Shown here: positions 1-10,403 of the stretch, in pieces
Position numbering within the stretch: the first letter of the stretch is position 1
Layout of the letters: every line of letters starts with the position of its first letter
NCBI GenBank assembly: GCA_030704615.1
Contig: CM060731.1
Span: 17,608,001-17,672,000 of the forward strand
Direction: 5' to 3'
Length of the DNA: 64,000 nt
Source: Takakia lepidozioides
Lineage: Eukaryota; Streptophyta; Takakiopsida; Takakiales; Takakiaceae
The notes under the pieces: generated by a model
The model's input: only the letters and a program-made list of their open reading frames with translations
What the model was told of the DNA's origin: nothing
Databases searched by the model: none
Program-made: the position numbers and the translations under genes

Positions 1-25
1 GCTTTCAATTTTGGAATGACACTCG

Positions 26-511
26 TTATCTCTTGCAATTCGTCATCATCCAATGACGGAGTTGCACTGGCGGAGGAATCTCAGAAACATCCTCCGAGGA
101 CGAGTCTGAAAGAGTCACGAAGGTAGTGGATGTGCTCACCTCTTGTTTCACAGGAACTGTGCCCTTCTGTTGCACGACCGATGCTGCAGTGCCAGGGGTA
201 ACGACCGATCCTGCTGATTGTCTTCTCTCTTTTCCAAGGACACGGTATGTGCCTGGAAGGACTCTCCACTTCCTTCCACACTTGCCAACCAATGGTTTCT
301 CCAAGTGCCCAGAATCCAAATTCCCATCCTCGTCATACACCTCTTTTTGAACAAGGAGAGAACCCAACTCCAGCGGGAACACTGTAACCAGCTCATCCTC
401 ATGAACAACTGCAAACCCATCGTCGTCTGCAGTGGCAGTCAGTGGAAGAGTACCTGCATTGGAATGGAATCGAGCAAGTGTATCTCGCTCCCTCGACATG
501 TTTTCCCTCAC
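26..511 (-). CDS. Hypothetical protein, 161 aa, unassigned
   Basis: An open frame of 161 codons runs from an ATG at 511 to a stop at 26 on the minus strand. I do not recognise the family. The first half is an acidic mixed-composition segment. A compact middle segment (about residues 65-95) contains GKCGRKWRVLPGTYRVLGK and could be a small folded unit. The C-terminal third is rich in Thr, Ser and Val, with an acidic SDSSSEDVSE patch. There is no signal peptide or membrane segment. Overlapping frames on both strands are shorter and look like shadows. The gene may continue through introns beyond the left edge. It lies upstream of, and opposite to, the methyltransferase-like pseudogene, so it may belong to a mobile element. 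Whether it is expressed is unknown. Confidence 0.35.
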   Translation of the reverse strand: MRENMSRERDTLARFHSNAGTLPLTATADDDGFAVVHEDELVTVFPLELGSLLVQKEVYDEDGNLDSGHLEKPLVGKCGRKWRVLPGTYRVLGKERRQSAGSVVTPGTAASVVQQKGTVPVKQEVSTSTTFVTLSDSSSEDVSEIPPPVQLRHWMMTNCKR

Positions 512-1355
512 TGAACGAAAGTTGCGGAATCCTCGAACTGATAGCCCGCAATTACCGAAAGGGGAATTAAGACAAGCAAACCGAGGTCAACAAGGCTAGC
601 TCCAATCCAAAGGTTGCAGGTGATGCATGAAAGGATGTAGGGATGAGATGCACCTTCACTTCGGAAACAGCAACGCCAAGAGGCACTAACCAGAAAAACT
701 GTTTTCAAATACTACAAGAAGCCGTGCTGTTTATGGATGAAAACAAACACTGAAAACGACATGAAACCATCCATTATGAAAAGATGACAACAACCCTGGA
801 GAGCAGTAAACAGGAAGACCACAAATGTCATGAGGTTGTGCTGTGCCAGAAGAGCACAGCACAAACACTGACACTGCAGAAGATACCTCGCACGAATGCG
901 TGCCAGACATGGTCGTATCCGACAGAACCCTTTATGCCGAATGACCCCATGGCGACGGTAACGGTAAACTGCAAACCACAGGGTAGGCAGTACAACACAC
1001 GTGGATGCATATGTGAAGCATAACAATTATTGCGGATCTGCAAGAACTGCTCAAAAATGAACTAGCATTAGATTTCTACGGCACATCCGAATTTGAAAGA
1101 AAGCAAGAAGGCCGCGGTGTATTGGCAGGCGGCGCAGTACATCTGACATATATCGCTAGTGCATGCAACGGATGTACTTTTTTTCTTGCGCTTTATTGTT
1201 TGGATAATACGGAGACGACGGAATGGATGAATTCCGTTCGCACACAATAACAACACCCGCATCCAAATATGGTTGATAACGTCCAATTTTGATTTTGGTT
1301 ACATGCCATAGCAGCACTTGTTACAAACGTCAAACTGGAGAGCTCTAGAGGCATC
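512..1355. other. Non-coding stretch, no gene seen
   Basis: Several overlapping short open frames of 60-105 codons exist on both strands here. None has recognisable domain content, and they contradict one another. I see no RNA gene or clear transposon terminus. Confidence 0.4.
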
Positions 1356-1760
1356 GTGGGGAGCCCTTGTTTCCAGCGTAGGAGGAAGAGAAGGAAGTCA
1401 CTATACTTCACGAGCTCTAGAAACAGGAATAGAGCCAGAGATAGAATGAGGATGGAAAGAGTGGACGAAGAGGAAAAGGAGATAGAAGAGGGAGTAGAGG
1501 AAAGTGTGGCGATGGAGGAGCAGGAATCAGCAGAAGAACAGCAGCCCGCCATAGTTCCAAGGACAGATGAAGAGGACACTGCATCTGAGGGAGAGACAGA
1601 CGAGATGGAAGAGGATGTTGAAGGTGGCCTCACGAGGAGTCTGCCTGCGGGAAGAGGAAGGGGGAGAGGCTCACGTACACGCTCGGCGCAGAGAGCAGCC
1701 CGAAGCGCAAAGGGTCCCCGACAATTGCGGAGTCTTCTAGAGCAGCCAAGAAAAAGGTGA
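1356..1760 (+). CDS. Hypothetical acidic protein with basic Arg/Gly tail, 134 aa
   Basis: The frame encodes a strongly polarised charge pattern. An Arg-rich start (RRRKRRK near residue 8) is followed by about 70 residues dominated by Glu, then a basic RGRGRGSRTRS stretch and an Arg/Lys-rich end. The minus-strand frame over the same bases is Ser-rich, as expected for the complement of Glu codons, so the plus frame is the better candidate. Nothing identifies a function. Acidic/basic low-complexity proteins of this kind occur in nucleic-acid-binding accessory proteins of mobile elements, but that is only a guess. It ends about 90 bp before the first hairpin of the repeat array. It could be an exon of a larger gene or a chance open frame in purine-rich DNA. 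Confidence 0.3.
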   Translation: MGSPCFQRRRKRRKSLYFTSSRNRNRARDRMRMERVDEEEKEIEEGVEESVAMEEQESAEEQQPAIVPRTDEEDTASEGETDEMEEDVEGGLTRSLPAGRGRGRGSRTRSAQRAARSAKGPRQLRSLLEQPRKR

Positions 1761-1852
1761 AATTCTTAAGACCCACATTTCTGTTTCGTTGCTGATATGA
1801 ATATAGCCCACACAGGACATCTGCACCACGCTGAAAGCACCGCAAACTGGAA

Positions 1853-3547
1853 GCCCAAACAGTGTGCGACAACGCACACTGTTTGGGCCTACCAATTTGC
1901 TTGATTGTTCAGGTGCGAAACGCCCAAACTTGGGCACTACAGCAGGTTCAACACAACCCAAATTGCAACCTCAAACAGTGTGAGTTGAGCTAAACATTTC
2001 ACTGCTGTTTCCGTCTGGATATCGGTTTTCCAGGATATGTATGTCAGGACGACAGAACCCTTCAGTGGCAGCTCAAACAGTGTGCGTTGGCGCACACTGT
2101 TTGAGCTCTACATGTCACGGTTTTCTCCGTGTCGAATTCGCCCTTTAGGGCACGTTTCTGATGATGGAATAACCATTCAGTGGCAGCTCAAACAGTGTGC
2201 GTTGGCGCACACTGTTTGAGCTGAACATGTAAGTGTTTTTTCCGATTGAAATTCGGACTTCCAGGGCAGGTTTATGATGATGAAATAACCATTCAGTGGC
2301 AGCTCAAACAGTGTGCGTTGGCGCACACTGTTTGAGCTGAACATGTCACTGTTTTTTTGGTGTTAAAATTCGGCATTTAGGGCACGTTTCTGAGGATGAA
2401 ATAACCATTCAATGGCACCTCAAACAGTGTGCGTTGGCGCACACTGTTTGAGCTGTACATGTCACTGTTTTTTTGGTGTTAAATTAGGACTTCCAGGGCA
2501 GGTTTATGATGATGAAATAACCATTCAGTGGCAGCTCAAACAGTGTGCGTTGGCGCACACTGTTTGAGCTGAACATGTCACTGTTTTTTTGGTGTTGAAT
2601 TCAGACTTCCAGGGCAGGTTTATGATGATGAAATAACCATTCAGTGGCAGCTCAAACAGTGTGCGTTGGCGCACACTGTTTGAGCTGTACATGTCACTGT
2701 TTTTTTGGTGTTAAATTTGGACTTCCAGGGCAGGTTTATGATGATGAAATAACCATTCAGTGGCAGCTCAAACAGTGTGCGTTGGCGCACACTGTTTGAG
2801 CTGTACATGTCACTGTTTTTTTGGTGTTAAATTGGGACTTCCAGGGCAGGTTTATGATGATGAAATAACCATTCAGTGGCAGCTCAAACAGTGTGCGTTG
2901 GCGCACACTGTTTGAGCTGTACATGTCACTGTTTTTTTGGTGTTAAATTCGGACTTCCAGGGCAGGTTTATGATGATGAAATAACCATTCAGTGGCAGCT
3001 CATACAGTGTGCGTTGGCGCACACTGTGTGAGCTGTACATGTCACTGTTTTTTTGGTGTTAAATTCGGACTTCCAGGGCAGGTTTATGATGATGAAATAA
3101 CCATTCAGTGGCAGCTCAAACAGTGTGCGTTGGCGCACACTATCTGAGCTGTACATGTCACTGTTTTTTTGGTGTTAAATTCGGACTTCCAGGGCAGGTT
3201 TATGATGATGAAATAACCATTCAGTGGCAGCTCAAACAGTGTACGTTGGCGCACATTGTTTGAGCTCTACATTTAAGTGTTTTTCCGGTTTAAATTCGGC
3301 ATTTAGGGCACGTTTCTGAGGATGAAATATCTTGGAGTTTACAATGAACACTTACCTGGCACAAGTAGATGTTCAATGATCATTTACATGTCAAGTGAAA
3401 CAGTGTGCGTCAACGCACACTGTTTGAGCCCACTTTTACATTGTCTTTTTCTGTGGAATTCGGCAACATAGGACATGTCTGTGAGGGTCAATGTACACTT
3501 ACCTGGCAGCTTAAAATAGTGTGCATCAACGCACACTCTTTGAGCCC
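1853..3547. repeat. Tandem array of long hairpins (about 13 palindromes)
   Basis: A unit of about 114-118 bp is repeated. Each unit carries a perfect or near-perfect inverted repeat with 18-nt arms starting CAGCTCAAACAGTGTGCG around a TTGG centre. I place palindromes at 1853-1888 (variant GCCC arms, ACAA centre), 2070-2107, 2184-2223, 2300-2339, 2416-2455, 2532-2571, 2648-2687, 2764-2803, 2880-2919, 2996-3035, 3112-3151, 3228-3266, about 3392-3428 and about 3508-3547 (the last two degenerate), plus a half copy near 1972. The spacer is also conserved: TACATGTCACTG, a T run, then ACTTCCAGGGCAGG and TGATGATGAAATAACC. Units 2300-3266 are nearly identical, suggesting recent amplification; some copies carry matched changes in both arms (2996-3035). 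The array ends about 70 bp before the ParB/methyltransferase-like gene. It could be a satellite, subterminal transposon repeats or a binding-site array. Confidence 0.93.
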
Positions 3548-3619
3548 ACTTTTTCATGCCTCAGCCGTCGTTTCATGCCTCTCTAATATCAAGTTGAATG
3601 AACAACCCTGCAGGAGAAG

Positions 3620-6600
3620 ATGCAAAGTGTGGCAGATGAGGTCCCTTCGGGTCAGGAGAAGGAGATAATTGTTGATGTGGACGATGAGTTCTATGAAAGC
3701 AAAGCCGCTGAGATGCTGGGGGGTCAGAAGGTAAACTCTCAGCTTGTGGTGCAAAGTATGCTTGCCCCGGGTGGGAGGTTGAAGATTCCCCTGTGTAGGT
3801 TGGTTTCCATGTCCGTCGTTCGTACACCCCTCGTCAAGGACATTCTCAAGCTGGAGCCGAGTTTGTGCATGGGTATTTGGATGGATCCGCAGTCTTTTAC
3901 GTTTCTACTAGGGATTCCAAAGGTAATGAGCTCCTCATGGATCAGTCAATCGTGGACTCCTGGGACCCCATTTGGAGACAGCTGAACGAATCCTTCGAAC
4001 TTCTTCTCTCCAGGAAACCTTCCACCCAGGCATTCTCGGCAAAGATGTTTCACGTTTGGGATGGGAACCACCGCTTGCTTGCATGGATGGCTGTCATTGG
4101 GAGGCTGCACTCACAGGAGGAAGAGTGGCATTACTCTGTTCGATCGATGGTGCTGGATTGTGACGGGAACATGATGGGTCTTCTGACGGCAATGAATGAT
4201 GTGAACAGGTTGGTTTCTCATTCTACATGTTCCACTTGTGGTTCCGTTCTTCTTTGATTGAAGACCTTGAATTTCATTCTGACTTGCAGATATCATTCTG
4301 CAGAGGAACGGAGACATCGCATGTCAAAACGAGTTTGGTTCACACACTGTATAGATACAAAGGATAGGGCAGATGCCCTTGACCAACTTCAAGACCATCC
4401 TTTCAGCGGAGATGTACAAGAAGTGCGAAAGCTCCAAGACATCGGAAACGTGGTACTCGTTGACCCGTGAGGCTTTCATGGAGTACATGTACACGGTGAG
4501 ATACATCTTCCTTCATCTGGTCTTCCATATTCCACATGTTTGTTTCTGTTTGTTTCCCTTGACCTTGTGCTGATGCAACTCTCTTGCATTCCCTTGCAGC
4601 AAGACATTGCAGATGCAGGGGAGCGTGGCAAACTGGAATACTACAGCTCTACCCCTGAGGAGAGAAGGACAGCAAAGGGGGTTGAGAGTCGCATCCAGAA
4701 AGAGATGACCGCTACAAGAAGGACTATAATGAGTGCTTTCGTGAAGCAGTTGAGAATTGCCGACCCATCATTCGGACCGCAGTTTCTCCTGGAGATAAAA
4801 AACCATTATAACAAGCCAGGCAAGCCAGAAATGGCCCAGGAGAAGTTGCACAGGTTGTCTACCGCCGTTGTGTCTCCAGAACAAAAGGTGAAGTGGCTGC
4901 AGATATGGAACTCCGATCCCACAGTTAGGGATACCCACATGTTCCCAAGGCCGGAGAAAGAGAAGAAGACCCAGCGTGTCATTCCTGTCAGTGACAATGT
5001 GCTGGACACCTGGCTTCACAAGGCCACTTACTGGAGCCAGGTGTGATGTCCTTCCCTGTGTCACTGTCTTTTCTCTTTTCCTGTCCTTATCTTTCTATTG
5101 CCTCTTACATTCGCTGTGATTGCTTTTGGGTTCATTCTTGCATTTGTATTGTTTTGCAGTTGGAAGAAAGGGCCAGATCGGTTCTGCATACTCAGCTGGC
5201 TGACTATGGCATCAGTATGATAGCACCGAAGGTGTCCTTCGAAGCATACATGAGGAAATGGAGAGCCACAGTGTGGCACTCTTGTTTCTTTAGAGAGTTC
5301 AGCAAGGAGGGTGGCATCAGTCGAACAAATGAGCTGGACCAGCAAGAAAAAGGAGAGGAAGCCTGGAAACGATGCCTTTACAGGTGCACACTCTTGCACT
5401 ACTTATTTGTGCTGTGGTTGCAATGTGTTGTGTGGCATACTGTTGAAGGGGGTCTTCCTGGTGTGATGGAAAAGTTGCCACACAATATTTCCATTGTAAA
5501 ATGAGGCTGTCTCTGTTGCTGCATGGTACATAAAGTTTGTTCTCCTGGAAGAGAATTGCCTGGACAAACATCCGGATTTCGTGGACCTGTGGCTTGTCCC
5601 TGCTGGCAACCAGACCATGTTTACTACTGGGATCTTGCATGACTGGGGCCCAGACCATCTTTCTTCTTGTGGTTGGTATTTGGATTGCCCTCCTTCTGAG
5701 ACCCCAGCTCCAGAGGTGTCTTTGAGGAGAGAGAATGACCGTATTGCAGCCACTGCCGCAGCAGCAGACCTCAACATTCATGAACGTAATTTGAGGACTC
5801 TTGCAGAGAAGGAGCCTCCCGCTCAGGATACCCCAGGTAGAGGAAGAAAGGCAAAGGGAAAAGATGTTGCTGGTGTTGTTGGGAAGGGAAGGGGTAGAGG
5901 GAAGGTGGCACAAGGGCAGGGAAGTGTTGCAGATATTGGCCCTGTGGAGCATGTCCAGCAGACTCCACCGCATGGTAGGGGATCCGGGAGAAAAAACAAG
6001 GGGGTGGTTGATCCCAAGGACCCGTACCATGCAGTGGAACATCCCACGAGGGTCATTCGCCCAACCAGGTTGGAGATCGCCAACGTCGGGTTCCTTGCCA
6101 TGATGGAGTCGAAGAAATCTGATTACAAGGGCGAGCCATCACCAGTGTGGGACAGATTGTGCAGTTCCTCAGCACGGTGCGTGTTCTCTTTGGGTTCTGT
6201 GGCTTCTGTTGTTTTTGTCTGCTGTGGGCATGGATCGTTTCTAAACTTGTGAGAATTCCATTGTATTTTTGTTTGCAGGCTAAAATGACCAAATCCTGGG
6301 TGAACGGGAAGGAGAAGCCATATGCAGCCGAACTCATCATCTTGGACATCCCTGATGGGTTGGCAGTCCCGGATATCCCTCCATCGGGTGCTTGTCCGGG
6401 TTGGAATGCTTTTGATGAGCGCTATTGGCGGTGGGTTTTCTCCTTTTGCAACTTCTTCCTGTCCGATGCTGGTGTTTTGGTGCTCATCCAGTCCATCGAC
6501 GGTCGGTGTCGCCGTGCACTTTCCAGCTATTTGAAAGCCTCGGGCATGAGAGTCGTGAAGACATAGAATTGTGTGAACAGCATGTACCTTACGAAGGGGG

Positions 6601-7723
6601 ATCGTCCGGGAGAGATGGTGAGTTTGCCTTCTTCTTCCTCTTCTTGGTTGTTCTCGGATGGGGTTGTATAGGTCGCTTGAACTCATATGTAGGGGCCCGA
6701 TTTTTTTTTGCTTCTTAGTTCCTTGTGGATGTCATGTTCGCAGACTCGTCTATTTGAAGCTGTTTGTCTCGTCCGGGTGCATCCACAAACGACTCCGGCC
6801 GACATTACCGAGTTTGCCATCACTCATGGGGCCAAGTTCATAGATGACAGGATAGATCCCCCCACGGATGACATGCATCACAACTACGTCGACAGCAACG
6901 TGTGCTTGCGAAGGGGGAATGGGGTTCCTTGGAGAGGGGCGAGGGAGAGGAGCCCGGCTTTCATTCAAACGATTGTGGAGTGCTGCACCTACACAGACGC
7001 CAGAGTTCTGGATTTGTCGATGGGCACAAGTTCGTCTCTTCAACATTCACATTTCATGAGGTTTGATTGAGCTTGCACTTTCAGCACTTCCCACCGTTCC
7101 AAATGTGTCTTCAATGTCTTCTTCATTCATTCTATTCCACTGCAGGTGCTTCTTACCACGCTTGCAAGGCCAGTGCGCGACATCTCTTTGGGATTGAAGG
7201 GGATGCTGAGATTTACAAGAACCTCCTGATGGGTTTGGGTGGACACACTTCTCAAGTCCTTCCGAAGCCCCGTCCCGTTGATACTAATACAGATGAGACT
7301 TCTGACAAGGAGCTGGACTCCGGCTTTGCCTGTGAGTAAGTTCAACCTTTGCATGCTTGCATTGTTGTTTCAATATCGAGAATCGCTGTTCTTGAGGCAA
7401 AGTGCACATAGGAGACATCCTCTTTGTTGGACTTGTGCATTGCATCATTGTGTTAAAAATGGGGTTTTGTGGACATGTGCAGGAGTCCGCGTGCTTCCAC
7501 TTGCCCTCCAGGGCTATCACACCTATTTGGACTTGTTTGCAGTCCTCCTCGGTCTTGCGTGCTACCTGTCTATGCGGAGGCACTCGCAGCAAGCATGTCC
7601 GTTCATGGGACTCCGAGTCCACCTTACGACGGCCTTCGTAGAACACGTGGTGTTGGGGCCAGAATCTTTGTAGATGACATAGCACAGGAGGTGGACACTG
7701 ATTGTGATGACTGCGACACTTGA
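3620..7723 (+). pseudogene. ParB-like / N6-N4 DNA methyltransferase-like gene, spliced and decayed
   Basis: A chain of plus-strand exons with GT-AG borders: about 3620-4208, 4304-4495, 4600-5040, 5160 to about 5440, about 5535-6178, 6279 to about 6618, 6744-7060, 7146-7335 and about 7483-7723. The first exon resembles a ParB/sulfiredoxin-like fold: a RLKIPLCRLVSMSVVRTP strand-helix region and the box DGNHRLLAW at 4060-4086. The middle exons encode a helical, highly charged region with no family I can name, then a basic Gly/Arg/Lys linker (5830-6010). From about 6330 the translation follows the N6/N4 methyltransferase pattern: ELIILDIPDG in the motif IV position, FDERYWRWVFSFC, then SDAGVLVLIQS, and after a spacer SPAFIQTIVEC, VLDLSMGTSSS (motif I, about 7005-7035) and HLFGIEGDAEIY. 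Frame breaks near 3920, 4366 and 6151, plus a stop near 6564, suggest a dead copy or poor sequence. The order IV then I suggests a beta-class arrangement. DPPY is replaced by DIPD, so activity is doubtful. Confidence 0.6.
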
Positions 7724-8389
7724 TATGAAGTTTTCTTTTGGTTTAATTCTGGGCCAAATTTGAAATGGGATGGTTGTGTGTCCTTGTTGTCCTGTTTGCA
7801 ATGTGTGCGTGGAATTCACATTCATGGTTACAAACTATTGTTGGAGATGGGGGTTGCATGGACTGCCTGGATTGTTCCTTCAATCTATTTGGTGTTTTGT
7901 GGACCTCACAGACTTAAGTACATTGCGAAAACAAACAAACCACTTTGGTTCGTGTAGAGCATCCTCGCATCATTTGCTAGTTGGTCCCCAAACTATTCCT
8001 GCTAGAAGAATGGTTGGTGGATCCATCACGGTGAAGTCCACCTCATCAAAAACTGTTCAGGCATTCTCAATTCTACCCAAATCAACCCGCGGAAATAGGT
8101 GACACCACTCGGAAAATAGGTGACATCCGCGGAAATAGGCATTGTTTGCATGCTGACGTGGCGTGAGCCTGTACTGGGCTCACGCTTTCCTGGGCTCACA
8201 GGCTCACGCCTCCAGGCTCACGGAATAGCACCCCCCCTATTCGACCTACCTTACTGGAAGGTAAACATTCGGCTTTCAAGATCAACATGCATTTGCCTGT
8301 CATTCAAGCCCTGGTCCTTTACTGATAATTTGATCTCTTCAGGAACTGCCGCATTTGTCTAATGGTTGTACAGGTTTTGCATCTATGTG
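7724..8389. other. Non-coding spacer between two element remnants
   Basis: No gene seen. A short direct repeat GGAAATAGGTGACA occurs about three times, some copies diverged, at 8090-8145. The GCTCAC-rich segment at 8155-8226 is described separately. Confidence 0.5.
8155..8226. repeat. TGAGCC/GGCTCA inverted-repeat cluster, second copy near 31.82 kb
   Basis: The segment starts GACGTGGCGTGAGCC and continues with alternating direct and inverted copies of GGCTCACG. The same GACGTGGCGTGAGCC string, followed by other GAGCC/GGCTC inversions, recurs at about 31823-31915. The two loci share the start and the palindromic habit but not the whole sequence. This looks like the end of a dispersed repeat family, possibly a foldback element. 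Confidence 0.5.
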
Positions 8390-10403
8390 TAGGATCTCCT
8401 CATTCAACACACACTGGACCCTATGCATTGCGAGAAAAACCTCTGTGAAAACATAGTGAAGACTATCCTTGGAGAAAAAGACACTTTGAAATCTAGGAGG
8501 GATTTGGAAGGAGATGGGATCCGGCAGGACTTGTGGGTGCGACCCCATGGAAGCAGAGCAAATACGGTGTTAATGCCACCAGCCCCTTACATCTTGAGTG
8601 CAGAGGAGCATAAATTATTTTTGAAGACTCTGTCATCGTTGAAGGTGCCCACCGGGTATGCATCTGCATACAAAAAACACGTGGAGGATGGAAAGTTGAC
8701 GTATTTGAAGAGTCATGATTATCACACACTAATGCAACAAATCCTTCCATTGTGTCTACCTGGTTTGATGGAACCTGGTCCACGACGTGCCATAATGCGA
8801 GTGTCAAGAGTTTTCAGGAAATTGCAAGGTTGTAGATCCTGCAGATATGCACTCTCTACGTGAAGAGGTTGTCATCACGTTGTGTCTCCTAGAAAAAGAG
8901 TTTCCACCTCGTTCTTTGATGTCATGACTCACCTGCTGGTACACTTGGTTGATGAGTTGGCTATCTGTGGACCTGTAAACACGAGGTGGATGTATCTGGT
9001 GGAGAGGGCAATGAAATACCTCAAGGGATGTGTTCGTAATAAGGCAAAACCTGAAGGCTCCATGGCAGAAGGGTATGTGTTGGATGAGGCACTAGGGTTT
9101 TGTACCGAGTACATGGCAGATTTCCCCGCAACCAGGAGGCAAATTTGGGATGCCGATGAGGACGAGGGAGTGGAGGGAGTGGCTGGGGAGGTCCTCGAAG
9201 GCGCTGGCAGAACTCGCAAATTGGATGTGGATTTGCGCAGTCTAATTCACGATTATGTCATTAACAACCACACGAGCATAGCTCCTTGGATTGAGTGAGT
9301 ACTGTTCCTTAGCACTTTCTAGCAAGTTTGCATGTGTGTGAATTTCATTTCATGGTGGACGGTGACAGTTCATTTACCAAATTTGTGCTCTCGATTGCAG
9401 AAACTATGAAAAAGCCCAAGCAGATGTGGAATCAGGTCGGTCTGCTTTTTGGGGAGAGATACTTGGCAACGTGGAGCCTGGTCACAACGTTGAGAACACA
9501 GAATATCCTGCGCATTTGCAATTACTGCCTCCTTTTCAATCTTGGTTGGCTCAGGCTGTAGAAGATGATGTGGCTGCAGGAATGAGGGATGATGAGGTGC
9601 TCTTGGAGGAAGTGATTGATCTGTCAAGACCCCCGTCTGTGAATGCAGTGTCATTCAAGGGACTGAGTGCGTATGGGAACCACTACAGGGCCAGCACAGT
9701 CCGATCTAACCAGTTGGTCACATATGACAGTGGGGTGAGCTCTATGTTTGAACATGAGGACTGTCAAGTGCGCTATGTGGGCATTGTGAAGGAAATATTA
9801 CAAGTGGAGTATGACAAAACTAAAGTTGTCATCTTCATTTGTGGGTGGGTTTGTGCAAAAACTGTGGGGATGAATGCCTCCATGAAGAAGGATGAGTTTG
9901 GGTTTACCCTGGTTAATTTCAAACACATGTTACTAGCTAATGATCAACCCTGCTTGTTTCCATCACAAGCTGAACAGGTTTTTTTTTCAGATTGTGTGCA
10001 AGAAAAAGGATGGAAGGTTGTGTTGGAGAAGAATCCATGATCGCTGAGAGTGGTGCATGATGTGTCAACTTCACTATCGGACAATACAGATAGCAGTGGC
10101 ATGTCAGCTCCCATTCGGCTCATTGATGATGTTCGAATTGGTGGACAACCATGTACTCGCCCTGTCCTTGCAGTAGAGGTCACTGAAAAAGCCATGGAAG
10201 CTCTGTTCAAGACCCCCATTGGGAATACAAAGGTGCCTGCACAAGAAAATGATGAAGCAAACTGTGAGGAACATTCAACTTCAAGCAGTGAGGATGAAGA
10301 CAATCTACCTTATATAGACTTGCAGTTAGTTGGCGCCCTTGACGGTTGTGGTCTCCAAGCTCTCTCAGCTTTGCTTCATAGATGTTTCTTTGCATGCAAG
10401 TGA
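8390..10403 (+). pseudogene. CACTA (En/Spm) transposase remnant with DUF4218 and DUF4216 regions
   Basis: The translation begins at the C-terminal end of a Tnp2-type transposase: DPMHCEKNLCENIVKT (about 8417-8465), a GIRQDLW box, PPAPYILSAEEHK, KVPTGYAS and LKSHDYHTLMQQILP, matching the Transposase_21/DUF4218 pattern. A second block (about 8925-9130) holds VHLVDELAICGPVNTRWMY and MKYLKGCVRN of DUF4218. After an intron-like gap (9299-9399) a third block encodes the DUF4216-like YVGIVKEILQVEYDKTK and PSQAEQVFFSDC (9770-10020). The catalytic N-terminal part is absent upstream. Frames shift near 8838 and 8912, and a TGA at 10038-10040 interrupts the tail, which otherwise stays open to 10403 with an acidic end. 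It is a 5'-truncated, inactive element on the same strand as the methyltransferase-like gene. The ends of the transposon were not found. Confidence 0.8.

Noticed and set aside
1193-1633. 146-codon Ser-rich frame on the minus strand.
   Set aside because: Its Ser/Leu content mirrors the Glu-rich codons of the plus-strand frame 1356-1760; treated as a shadow.
1853-3547. CRISPR array.
   Set aside because: Spacers between the palindromes are themselves conserved, unit length is about 116 bp, and the context is a plant nuclear genome.
3620-4208. Reading the ParB-like exon as a true chromosome-partition ParB.
   Set aside because: No ParA neighbour or helix-turn-helix DNA-binding domain, and the downstream part is methyltransferase-like; only the fold family is suggested.
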